Below, one piece after another: positions 40,917 to 51,182 of a stretch of 64,000 nt of DNA. The notes below the pieces were generated by a model. The model saw nothing but the letters and a program-made list of their open reading frames with translations. It had not been told where the DNA came from and ran no database searches. Every line of letters starts with the position of its first letter. The first letter of the stretch is position 1. Position numbers and translations under genes: made by a program. This DNA comes from Caprimulgus europaeus (taxonomy: Eukaryota; Chordata; Aves; Caprimulgiformes; Caprimulgidae), in the NCBI GenBank assembly GCA_907165065.1, contig OU015523.1, forward strand, positions 20,487,834-20,551,833. The letters are read 5' to 3'.

Positions 40917-42329
40917 GTAAAAATATTGAGCTGCAAGGAAAGTGTCAGGACACCCAGATTGTCTAAAATGGTCCAATAATGGCTCAGATCCATGTTTGTG
41001 ATTGACTCATGATCCCAAACAGCCAGTGAAAATGACCTCTTCAAGGATGTTCTATTTTATCGTCCTGTGACTCCGTTGCTTAACACCTCTGGATACTCCG
41101 CTTTCACTCCAAGAAGTAAACTGTGTACCTACGCTGATCTAAAAAGCCTGTGTACCTAAATTGTGTACCTATACTGATCTAAAAAAAACCAGAAGATAAT
41201 TTTGTCCTTGGAAAATATCCCCTCCTAAACCCGTTTTCTCAATTTCTCATTCCCATTTGATTTATTTTGATTAATAACTGAGCGAGAACACTTTGTGATA
41301 ACCTCTGCAGATACGTTTCAGTGCTGCAAGAAGCAATATGGATTCAGAAGATTTTGCTTTTCCTATCTGAAGCTCGTTCTGATGGATTGACATGTCAGAT
41401 TGCTACACAGAGACATGTCAGAGGAAGCAATGAAAGCAGTCCTGGGGAGGAGCCTCCTCCCTGACCAAACACACTCAGGTAGAGGAGGAGAGGAGAATGC
41501 ATCTGAAGCTCTTGTACATTCATTGTAGCCCTCAGGAGCAGCAGTATTTATTCTGTTGTTTTGCCTAAATTTCAGGGTGAACATTACATTTAACTCTATG
41601 AATTTTTCAATGAGTATTTAACTTTTTTTAGAATTATTTCATAGCAATTTTGTGCATTGTGTTAGAATTGAATCCTCCTATTTCACAAAAAGACTGTAAA
41701 AACCTAGGGAATATAGTGATATATGTAGGAAACCTGGCTATGGTCATTTGCTTGTCTCTGAACAAGGTTCTTCATTTCTCTGTGCCTCAATTTCTCCATC
41801 TGTAAAATATAATGAGTTATTTCAGAGCCATAAGGCTGATGTAAGAGACACTCACATAGAAGCTATTATGGAAGTGTAAAAATATGAGTGGGAACATAAG
41901 TGGAATAAACAAGGTATTAAAACACTTTAATGAAAAATGCTGATTGTTCATTCTGAATGGCAATTAATTTCACAGTTGTAGTATCTGCCTTTGGGTGAAA
42001 ACAAATTAAAGACTGCATGTGAAACTAGGCCAGAACTTGTGGTCCTTCTGACAGGTCTTCTACAAAGTCATTACTAACGTGCAAATGAGATGAGAGTCTG
42101 AATCAAGAATTTTGAGACTAAAGAATTCATACACTTTATCTCCTTATTTCCATGGATATTCATTACTCATTCCCATGGAAATCTTTGAAAATCCTGTATT
42201 TTCCCAAGCATCTTTCCCAGCTTTTTACTAATAAAATATCTGTGGCTGTGCTGTGAATTTCTAATTGTTGAAGTGCTTCTGGCACATTTGGTAAGGTGTG
42301 ATAGACAACAAGGAAATTGTGTGTTGCAG

Positions 42330-42464
42330 AGGAGACTGCTCTTCACATTGCTGTGGTGAAAGAAACCATCAGTTTGGTGAAGGCAATAATGGAAAAGTGA
42401 GCTGATGTCAAGAATCCTTGGGCCACTGGATAAGTTTTCTGACACAACAATCTCATCTACTTTG
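42330..42464 (+). pseudogene. TRPV6: psiTRPV6 exon 4 remnant with three stop codons
   Basis: Acceptor GTGTTGCAG is followed by ETALHIAVVKETISLVKAIM, matching QTALHIAVVNQN-NLV-AL. The same frame keeps homology to the end (ATG.VF....NLIYFG), but is cut by TGA at 42398, TAA at 42431 and TGA at 42440. There is no frameshift within the exon; the damage is by point mutation. The exon ends TTTG before GTATTT, keeping phase 1. Confidence 0.92.
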
Positions 42465-43208
42465 GTATTTACCTGTGGGCTAAACTGCTGTGACATCTTT
42501 ATTTCTGACATGCTAGCTGGGTGTCTCTGCATCTGTCCTGCTTTTCTTTCTCTTCCTACCAGTCTGTCTAATCAGTAGCATGTCCATGTGTCTTCCATAA
42601 ACTCTAACTTGAAAACTGCCAAGGAATGCAAATCTTGTCAGAGAACTTTGCTCCAGGAGTTTGGTCTTTGTTTAAAAAGGAAGTAGTCTTTAGTCTATGT
42701 GCCAGAATGGAACTGTTACCCAGGGGGAATGCCTGTGTGAGCCTGCAGGCAGCCTGAGACAGTCAAAATTTAATCCTGGATGTTAACACAGTAATTTAAT
42801 GATAATGACAAGAGCTGTTAATAACTTAACTATCACCCATTACAGCACTAATACAACTAACCTGAAACTTCATACCATGTTTTATCTTGTGCTCAAGAGC
42901 ATCAGCTCTTCCATGTCCAACTATGAAAAAATTCCACCACCTCAACTGTGAATGAAATTATGCAATGTAATGTGTGGAAAATAATACCAAACCAAAGTCA
43001 GCAAAAAAATGCTCTGAAAAACAAAAGGGTAGATTGTGCAAATGTATCCATATTACTGAATAATGTTGTCTTCTCAAATGGAAATGTTGTTCTGTGGGTC
43101 CACATACACTGTAGGGAAATATTTGATATCAGCCTTGGCTTGATGGTTTGCCCCTTAAAGTAATACAGATGCCTTTGTGTCAGTGATATTGTTAATTTAA
43201 AATGTAGC

Positions 43209-43251
43209 TGTCTGAATATATATATACATATATATATATTATATATATATG
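43209..43251. repeat. (AT)n microsatellite
   Basis: An almost pure TA run with short interruptions, in psiTRPV6 intron 4. Confidence 0.9.
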
Positions 43252-44197
43252 AAATAGTTAAAGAATTTCTTATCTACCATTCTGAAATTAATGATCATTG
43301 CTTCAGAGTGCACAGACTTGTGATTTAGTTATCTGTCTTTCCTATTTCTTTCTCATGTGAATGCATTTCTTTCTCCTGTTTTCTCCTATCGACTTCATAT
43401 CGCATCATGTGATGTCACATTATCTCATCTCATCTCACCTCATCATATGCTCCAAAGAAGCACATCACAGCCATAGACATTAATTTTTCCAAAAGGTCTC
43501 AGAAAATATAACAAAAAATAAAGGATTAAAATTTGATAAGCCAAAGTGTAGGTGGAGTATCAGGAAATATTTATGAACCTGGGATATAAAGTATTAGGCA
43601 ACGAGCAGACATTTCGAGGAACTGGTCACTTAAAACTAGAGTAGAAAAATAAAGAAATCCATGTTTGCGAACAGTCAGCAAGGCTTTCTCTTGACACAAA
43701 CCACCAAACTGTCTATCATAAAAAAACCCCTCTCTGAAATGTTGGAACACTTCTGCTGCCAGGATTTGTCAAGATAAAGAAGATGTGAGATCAGCATAGT
43801 GTCTTGTTCCAGGAGAGAATCACCTTCTCATTGTACTGTTAATCTGAATTATCCCTGAAGAGCAGAAAACATCTGCAGGGAAGATGGGGAAGAATGCAAA
43901 ACTAGAACTGTATTCATTTCCATACTTAATTTGTTTCCATTTTTCCAAATTCTATCACTTGCTGATGCATTTTTTGCTCTAGAAAGTTAGATTTTTCCTG
44001 TAAGATGCTACTGAGCGGAATCTTCATTTGGTAAAAACTGGAATAGTGCAATAAATGTCATTAGTTGATTTATGTTAGCCAATAATCTGGCCACTGTATT
44101 TAAAAATTGTCAATGCCACAATCTATGAGTTTAGGAAAAAAAATACTACTACTTCTTGTACTGACCTTTCAATTATTTTTCAGTCAGACATCTGTGT

Positions 44198-44282
44198 TGT
44201 GTATATATGTACATACCTGTGGTGTGTATATGTATGTACACTGTGTTTATATATGTATGTGCATATGTGTATATTACATTTC
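44198..44282. repeat. Imperfect TG/TA-rich microsatellite
   Basis: Mixed TGTATA/TGTG repeats over about 85 bp. The 106-codon plus-strand frame that crosses it is a low-complexity chance frame. Confidence 0.85.
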
Positions 44283-45044
44283 TACTCCCATTTAATTCCT
44301 GTTAACTTTAAAATCTACTCCTACTTTAACAAGCATTATAGATCTTTCCATCTCATTGAGTTTTCAATATTCTCCTTTAAAACTACTACCGGGCTGTTGT
44401 TTAATTTCAGATTGAGAAAGCATGAAAACTTCCAAAAGAAGGTCACTTATGTCTCCATGTATGTGCTGAATAAAAGCAACTTTTCAGTGAGACATTTTTC
44501 ATATAAAATCTGCTACTGATAGTGGTCTAATCTTACTCTTGATTGCTTCATTGTAAATATAGTGGCATTTCATCAAAGCAAAGGCATTTTAAGTGAACTA
44601 CTTTTATGAGGCAAAAAATAATCTGTCTAAACAGAGTCATTATGAGGCTGATGAACTCCTTTACATCCTACTCATACTATAAAATAAGACTGAAGTGGGA
44701 CGCAGGCCTTGAACTGCTTCTCTGTGTATGATGAACTTCTCTTACATGAATGCTAGGTTGGTACATCCACTCAGGTTCTGCTTTGCCCTGTTGACAGAGA
44801 CCATAAGTAGGAGCTGAGATTATGAACAGGAGTTATGATTAATACAAACTATTCCTTTCCTTTCTTTTTTGTCCTTTCTAATGTTTGTAAATAATTCTTT
44901 TCTTTACTATGCTTCTGCTTGTATTTCATTACACAAATGGTTCTTTCTCTTACTCTCCTAAAATCAAAGGAGAATTGCTTCTTTTACTCCTGCACCAAAA
45001 TGAAAGCCTAAAAAAACCCTCTTATAAATCATGTCTCTGTGTGT

Positions 45045-45575
45045 GTGGCTTTGCAGAAAAAGACCTGGGGGTCTTGATGGACACCAAGCTGAACATGAGC
45101 CAGCAATGTGTCCTTGCCACAAAGACAGCTAATGGTATCCTGGGCTGCATTAGGAGGAGTGTTGCCAGCAGGTCAAGGGAGGTGAACCTTTCCCTCTGGT
45201 CAGCTCTGGTAAGGCCACATCTGTAGTCCTGTGTCCACTTCTGGGCTCTCCAGTACAAGAGAGAGATAGATCTGCCACACAGAGTCCAATGAAAGGCCCC
45301 TAAGATGATTTAGGGACTGGAACTGGTCTCCTACAAGGCAAGGCTGAGAGAGCTCTGAGTTTTCACTATGTACAGAAGTCTGAAGGGAGGGTGTAAAGAA
45401 GGCAGAGACAGATTCTTTTCACTGGTGCCCAGTGGCAGAAGAAGAAGAAGCAATCAGCAAAAAAATAAAATGCAGGAGCTTCTGTCTGAACATCAGGAAA
45501 AATATTTTTTTACTTTGAGGGTGATAAAGCACTGGAGGAGGTTGCCCAGAGAGGTTGTGGAATCTAGTCAGCCCT
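45045..45575 (+). mobile_element. CR1 LINE fragment inside psiTRPV6 intron 4
   Basis: The plus strand encodes [40 protein letters not shown], followed by the ORF2 end and [16 protein letters not shown]. It lies between the exon 4 and exon 5 remnants of the TRPV pseudogene, in the same orientation. The 3' tail is missing. Confidence 0.9.
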
Positions 45576-45997
45576 GTTCTTTACAGGTTCGCTGCATTTT
45601 TGGTCATTTTGAGGCTCTAGGTCCAAAGCAGTGTCTTAAGTTTTAAAATTCTTCATGATTTTGCTCAATGTTTGTGTCTTATATTCCTCCTGCCCAGCCT
45701 GGAAGGTCTTCTTACTCCCTTCACTTTCTCCTCTGAAGAACATACATCTTTCATTTGCTCTACCTTTACTCTTTGCTATGACTCGATTCTTGTCAAAGTA
45801 ATTTTCTCTCTTCCTCAGGCAAAACCTCTAGATTCCTCTGCTGCTTTCACCTTCAGCAATTAATTTTGGAATGTTGTGGGAACTTCAAATTAAGTGGTGG
45901 TGTGTAAATTGAGACTTTTTTGGACACAGACTTTTTCTGACTTTTTCATTAGCTTAACTTCATGTTCTTTCCTGCATTTCTTTCAACTGTTCTTTAG

Positions 45998-46096
45998 GAA
46001 AACTTAGTTTATCTTTTGCTGTGTGTGCTGGGAATAAGGAAATTGTATGTGTATTCATTGAAAATAGGGCTGATATCAGAGCACAAAGCTCCTTGG
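45998..46096 (+). pseudogene. TRPV6: psiTRPV6 exon 5 remnant (ankyrin repeat, open frame)
   Basis: A 99-bp exon between acceptor GTTCTTTAG and donor GGTAAAAA, with phase 1 at both ends. It reads GKLSLSFAVCAGNKEIVCVF then IENRADIRAQSSLG, collinear without gaps with the family segment [30 protein letters not shown]. No stop or frameshift. There is no ATG-started ORF here, so it is invisible to ORF calling. Confidence 0.9.
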
Positions 46097-46883
46097 GTAA
46101 AAACTGTTCAATAACTCCTTTCACTTTTCACTTGATGTGCTGCTTTCTGACTGCTGGCACTTCACTATAAGCATGTTGCAGTATGAGGTTCAAACAGTCA
46201 AGTGAAGAACAGTGAAGAGGGATAGTAATGAATCATACACAGTATATGGCCCTTTCATAAGGTTCCATATCAAGGTGTCTGAAGACAAACTGTAAGTCAA
46301 CAATGGATAGCTGATGTCTCCAATTTCCAAAAGTCTAAGTACTGTTGATGTCCTTGTGAAATAAATGTTTGTATGTTAATAATAGTTTCAGCTCAGCAGA
46401 GTCTGTCCCCTATGATGAGGCAAAACTGTGGGGATGTGTATATGAAAAATTATGCTCAAGACTGGAATTTCAAAGGTATAAACAGCAACAACTGAAAAAT
46501 AGAGGGAGAAAACAATCTGCTCTGGAGGGGCTGTGATCCTAGAGCTACTTAGACAGAGAAATGCTCAGTTCCAAACTAACTAGTCCTAAATCAGAAAGGA
46601 AAAAGGCTCTTCTACCAATAACTATCCCATCCACCTCAGGTTGGCAACAAGCTACCTTTTTGACTATTTTTTTTGTATATTGAAGGTTTCTACTTGGCAG
46701 CTGCCACCCTTAGGTTTTAAACTGGAGTGTTTGTAGCACACTGAAGGGCTGCAGCATGCTAACAAATTGCTTTCTCTTACTGAAGGTGATTAGAGACTAC
46801 TTAAGAGTCTGTAATAGCCAGGAGATGAGGTTTTTTATCTTATTGTTTCACATAAGATCTCATTTTCTGTCAGACCTCTACAG

Positions 46884-47059
46884 GTAATACTGTTCTTCAT
46901 TTCCTGATTCTTCAACTCAGTAAGACCTTTGCCTGTCAGATGTATAATCTCAGCCTCTCTTATGAAAGGAATAACATGGGGCAGGAAGCCCTGGACCAGA
47001 TTCCTAACAACAAGGGACTCACTCCATTCAAGCTAGCAGACATAGAAGACAACATGATA
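46884..47059 (+). pseudogene. TRPV6: psiTRPV6 exon 6 remnant (ankyrin repeats, open frame)
   Basis: After acceptor CTCTACAG, 176 bp with 58 complete open codons read NTVLHFLILQLSKTFACQMY, then NLSLSYERNNMGQEALDQIP and NNKGLTPFKLADIEDNMI. This is the strongest protein match: KTFACQMYNL-LSY and P-N-GLTPFKLA are near-identical to TRPV6. A donor-like GTGTAT follows. The exon has the correct phase relative to exon 5, since the glycine codon is split G|GT. Confidence 0.93.
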
Positions 47060-47372
47060 GTGTATATAGTGTATATGAATAGCATTAAGACTACCTAAGC
47101 CTCTTGTCACTGTATGACCTCCTGAACTGAAGGAGCTGCCATACACAGTTACCTGTGTATGAGACCATTTAGATGCAGAAATGGAGCTGCCCAAGGTAAA
47201 ATGCGATAAGACAGGACCAGCTTACTTAGCTTGAGAATCTGCTAACAGGACAGACTGACAAGTCCATTCTCCCTCTGCAGGAGAGCAAGGCAGTTGGGAA
47301 ATCTGGGGAGACTATAAAAGAGGTTTGAGTAAATGTTTTAATTGTTTCAGCTGTTCCCATCTCATTAATTAG

Positions 47373-47520
47373 ATGTTTCAGCACCTCATGCAGAAAAGAA
47401 AACATGTCCGGTGGAATTTTGGCCTTTTGACCTCCACTTTCTATGACCTCACTGAGATTGACTCATGGGAATGATGACCATTCTCTCTTGGAATTTATCA
47501 TCAACACAAGGAAGAAAGAA
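47373..47520 (+). pseudogene. TRPV6: psiTRPV6 exon 7 remnant with a +1 frameshift
   Basis: The exon follows acceptor TTAATTAG and begins [32 protein letters not shown], as in TRPV6. One extra base near 47,469 then puts TGA in frame (GGAATGATGACC). Shifting frame restores [17 protein letters not shown], which matches the family to the exon end before GTATAT. The length of 148 bp is 49 codons plus one base, as expected for a single insertion. Confidence 0.92.
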
Positions 47521-48053
47521 GTATATTATTTAATCTCTAACTGCTTCTTTCACTGAGAAAGTTTTGCACACTTGCTAAATATCCCAGAATATTAGAACTG
47601 TATGCATACTGAAAGCTAGGAGTGCAGATGTTACAGTGGAACATCACGACTGACATAATCTCAGAGGAATTTGGACTGAATGTCCAAGAATGACCTGGTC
47701 CCAGGGTCCTCTTTTCCTCCTAAGTGCTCCCTTGTCCCCCTTTCTTTCTTAATTGGCATTACAGTATTGTTTATCAAGTGAGCACACTGGGTCTTTGTCT
47801 TTAAATAGGTGTGGTTGCACAGGAGGAGTGAAACAGTGAGCAAAAGTGTTGCCTTTTCTATTAGTCTTCCTCTGCCTGTGGCATTTCAATCATTTGTGTT
47901 TGACAGGAGGAGTGAGGTACAGCCAAGACTGGAAGGTTCTACTTCATCTAAGTTTGTGATAACAATGACAGTCTTCCCAGCCCGGTGTGAGTTGTTCGTG
48001 GGATACTCTTCTCCTGATTGACAATGTAAATTTAGCCTGGTTTCTTTTCTGAG

Positions 48054-48260
48054 GCCCAGATGATCCTTGATCTTACTCCTGTTACTGAGTTGGTGAGTCT
48101 GAAGTGGAATAAATATGGACATAGCTGTTTCTCTATCCTGGTTGTGTTCTATGTGCTCAGCATGATCTCATTCATCATGTGCTGCATTTAGTGACCTCGT
48201 AGCCAAAAGGGACTAAGCCTACTCAGGGAGTCCTTAGCGTCAGCCACCACGGTTGGGAAT
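48054..48260 (+). pseudogene. TRPV6: psiTRPV6 exon 8 remnant (pre-S1 and S1) with stops
   Basis: Following TTTTCTGAG the frame reads AQMILDLTPVTELVSLKWNK, YGHSCFSILVVFYVLSMISF, IMCCI, then TAG (48189) and TGA (48192) where TRPV6 has Tyr-Arg of CC-YRPLKPR. The hydrophobic stretch is transmembrane segment S1. Homology fades past about 48,215, probably with another frameshift; the 3' boundary is estimated from the family exon length. Confidence 0.88.
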
Positions 48261-49278
48261 GACTGCAAAAGACTGCCACTCTGCAGACATAATGGAGTAA
48301 CACAAGAGTTTCACCTTAGCTTTCCCAAGTCAAATTAACAAGGCAGCCCAGGCTTCAGTACATCCTAGAAGCCTATATTTGGAGTTCCTGCATAAGCTGT
48401 TATGGCCTGCACTGAAACTCAGCATGACCCTGCAGTAGATTGCCCGTTATTTAGGAGCCACAGTTATGGGCATGCTTGTGCCTGTCTATGCAATATTTCT
48501 CATAGATATAGTGTGTCTCTACAAAAGAAGAAGTAGCACTTCTTCCTGAGAAGCACACTTTAAATCCTACAACACTGTCCAAAACTTCAAGGCATTCTAA
48601 AGCTGGCTGCTTCCAGTTCTGGGGACATTCAGGCTACATGATGTAGTCAAGAAGACCCCACTACGTGAACTAGCTAAATAAGCAGCTATTATATGATTCA
48701 GTATTAGTCTGCTTTTTTTTATTCAGAACTTCTTCCTTCATTCTTTTCTTGCTCTTGTGTGTGAAAGATATGTAAAGGTGTTAATGGAGAGCTCTGCTTA
48801 TCAATACTTCTAAGAAACTGATGATTTATTTCCATTTTATGGATGAGGAAACAGAGTCATGGAAGAGAAGAAGCTAGCACTTCGAAAACTGCTTGATTTT
48901 TGGTGCCCTGGTTCAATGGACAACATGAAAAACGCATGGCCATATTCTGTGGAATAAGTATCCACAATTCCAGGTGAACTCTTTGGCAATTCAAATGCCT
49001 AGAACCTCTGAAAAGCATCCTTTACTAGGTTGTCTACAGCTATGAACTTGACTGTGAGATTATTAGGTAGCTGTGTTTTGTTAGTTTAGATCTAAATCAG
49101 TTTTCCTTAGACTAAGTCATGCCCAGTTCTCTAGACCGCAAAGTTTTGCAATAACACTGAGAATTATGACAGAAACTATACCATAAGGAGGATTTGTGTT
49201 GTTCACCACTGGGACTGCTTAAACATAGCCTTACAGTTGTGTATTTGTCTGTTTCTAAAGTAGTGAAATATCTTTCAG

Positions 49279-49365
49279 AAATCTTATGTGACTCCTGAGG
49301 ATAACCTCCAGCTGGTGGGGCAACTGGTCACAGTGACAGAGACTATAATAATATTGATCTTAGAG
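49279..49365 (+). pseudogene. TRPV6: psiTRPV6 exon 9 remnant (S2, open frame)
   Basis: An 87-bp, 29-codon exon between acceptor TATCTTTCAG and a consensus donor GTAAGT. It reads KSYVTPEDNLQLVGQLVTVT then ETIIILILE, matching the family -YVT-EDDLRLVGELVTVIGA-IIL-LE. There are no disablements, and both splice sites are of consensus quality. The start of the second transmembrane segment is recognisable. Confidence 0.92.
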
Positions 49366-49435
49366 GTAAGTGAGAACAATTTATATTTATAATAGTTCCT
49401 CAGTCTGCAATTTGACTGAATGCAAATGTAAACAG

Positions 49436-49505
49436 ATTCCAGGTATCTTCAGAGTTGGAGCAACTTTGGACAAACTATCTTGGGAGAGCCCTTCCACATC
49501 ATCAG
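49436..49505 (+). pseudogene. TRPV6: psiTRPV6 exon 10 remnant with a frameshift (-7)
   Basis: The exon after acceptor TAAACAG starts IPGIFRVG (family VPDI-RVG). A deletion near 49,461 shifts the frame, after which FGQTILGEPFHII is read in the second frame up to donor GTAAGG. Length is 70 bp against an expected 77, consistent with loss of 7 bases. Confidence 0.9.
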
Positions 49506-49691
49506 GTAAGGTCCCACTCTTCCAGATTTCAGAAAGATTTTGTTCTGGGATGTATGTAACAATATTTATATTTATAGCTGGAGCAAAGATGGTGTCAAGG
49601 AACATTAACAAATGGAAGGTACCTGATGGGGCAGGGATGTAGGAGAAGCTATGATTCTAACTCTGTATTTTTGCCTCTTCTTCCTTTACAG

Positions 49692-49847
49692 CATCACATA
49701 TGCTTGCATGATTCTGGTAACTATGGTGATGTGTCTCATCAGCACAACTGGTGAGGTGGCACCCATGTCCTTTGCCCTGATGCTAGGACGTGTAATGTCG
49801 CACAAGGCTTCTAGATGCTTGAACCCTTTACCATCATGATCCAGAAG
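49692..49847 (+). pseudogene. TRPV6: psiTRPV6 exon 11 remnant (S3-S4) with deletions and a stop
   Basis: After acceptor CCTTTACAG the frame reads ITYACMILVTMVMCLISTTG, EVAPMSFALMLG, as in TRPV6. About 10 bases are then missing around 49,779-49,788 (in two steps, against an expected 166 bp). In the shifted frame the end reads A-GF, TAG at 49812, then MLEPFTIMIQK before a consensus GTAAGT donor. The match to family FARGFQMLGPFTIMIQK is clear. Confidence 0.92.
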
Positions 49848-50099
49848 GTAAGTTAAAGAAGTCCTTTGACTGTGGGAGAAAAACTAATAAATGTGTCAGG
49901 AACAGCTACACAGCATAGCAGTTTTAGATTTATTCCATCCATAAGCCTATTCCACCCATAGGCTAGGCTTGTAGCTCAGGCCTTTTGTCAGAGTGGCCAC
50001 AGATTCAAATATTGCTACCTGAAAACCATTTAAGGAATATTTTTCCTTTAATTAGGAAGTCATTTTAAGGGGAAAAATTGGATAATAGGAAGTGTTTAT

Positions 50100-51120
50100 A
50101 TTGCAATCGGCTAACAATGGCAAGAAAGGATGAAAGTGTTCAGTCCACGGGACATCATATTAAAAAAGCCCAGGAGACTAGCAGGAAGAATTCCTGTTGG
50201 AATTCACAGTCTTAAGGGATATAGGCCTAGTGAAGAGTACAGAGTCAGGACCATGAATTTTAGGAGAGCAAACTTTTAGTTGTTTAAAGAATTAATGGAT
50301 GAGACCCCCCTGGGAAAGTGGCCTCAGGGTTAAAGGAGCTGAAAAGAGTTGGCAGCTCTTTAAGGACATTTTTCTTAGAGTGCAAAAGCTCTGGATTCCC
50401 ACATGTAATAAATCAGACAAGAAGGGCAGGAGACCAGCATGACTCAGTAAGAACCTCCTGATCAAACTAAAGTGCAAGAAGGAAATGCACAGGCAGTGGA
50501 ACCAGAGACATGTGTCCTGGGAAGATTAGAGGGACACTACCCGAATATGTGGGGCTGGGACCAGGAAGGCTAAGGCACAGCTGGAGCTGAATTTGGCAAA
50601 GGATGGAAAGGATACTACCAAGGGCTTCTACAGGTACATTGTCCCAGAAAAGGAAGGTTAATGAAAATGTACTCCCCTACCCCAGTAAATATGACAGGAG
50701 AACTGGTGAAAACTGACATGGAGAAGCCTGAAGTGCTCAACAATTTTTTTGCCTGTTTTCAATCGTAATCTCTCTTCCCACAAGGAAGACCCTCAGGGCA
50801 GGGATTGGCAGAATAAAGTCTGACCCATTGTAAGTGAAGATCAGGGTAACCACCTAAGGAACCCGAACATATGTAAGTCCATGGGACCTGACGAGATGCA
50901 TCCCTGAGAGCTGGGGTCCTGAGAGAATTGGCTGCTGTAGTTGCCAAATCACTTTCCATCATATTTGAAAAGTCGTGGCCACCAGGTGAAGTGGCAAAAA
51001 GGAAACATTAGTGTCATTTTTAAAAAGGGTAAAAAGGAGCCTGGGAAGCATCAGCCAGTCAGACTTACCTCTGTGCCCAATAAAATCATGAAACAGATCC
51101 CCCCTTGGAAGATATGCTGA
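50100..51120 (+). mobile_element. CR1 LINE internal fragment downstream of psiTRPV6 exon 11
   Basis: Diverged CR1 ORF2 sequence: blocks such as CTGGGACCAGGAAGGCTAAG near 50,556, ACTACCAAGGGCTTCTACAG near 50,612 and the 50,878-51,000 stretch (ACCTGACGAGATGCATCC) are typical. It is frameshifted and old. It lies between the S3-S4 exon remnant and the post-S6 scrap, where the pore exon of the channel gene should be. Confidence 0.82.
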
Positions 51121-51129
51121 AACATATGG

Positions 51130-51182
51130 AAGAATCATAGAATTACAGAACCATGAAATGGTTCTGTAATTCTATGATTCTT
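51130..51182. repeat. Perfect 25-bp hairpin made of CR1 tail sequence
   Basis: The 25-nt arm at 51130-51154 (AAGAATCATAGAATTACAGA...) is an exact reverse complement of 51158-51182, with only GAA between. The arm sequence resembles the CR1 3' tail, so this is a head-to-head foldback of a CR1 end. It lies just past the CR1 fragment at 50.1-51.1 kb. Confidence 0.95.

Noticed and set aside
40790..41044. An 84-codon minus frame over the TRPV exon 3 remnant.
   Set aside because: It is the antisense shadow of the ankyrin-repeat exon, which reads clearly on the plus strand.
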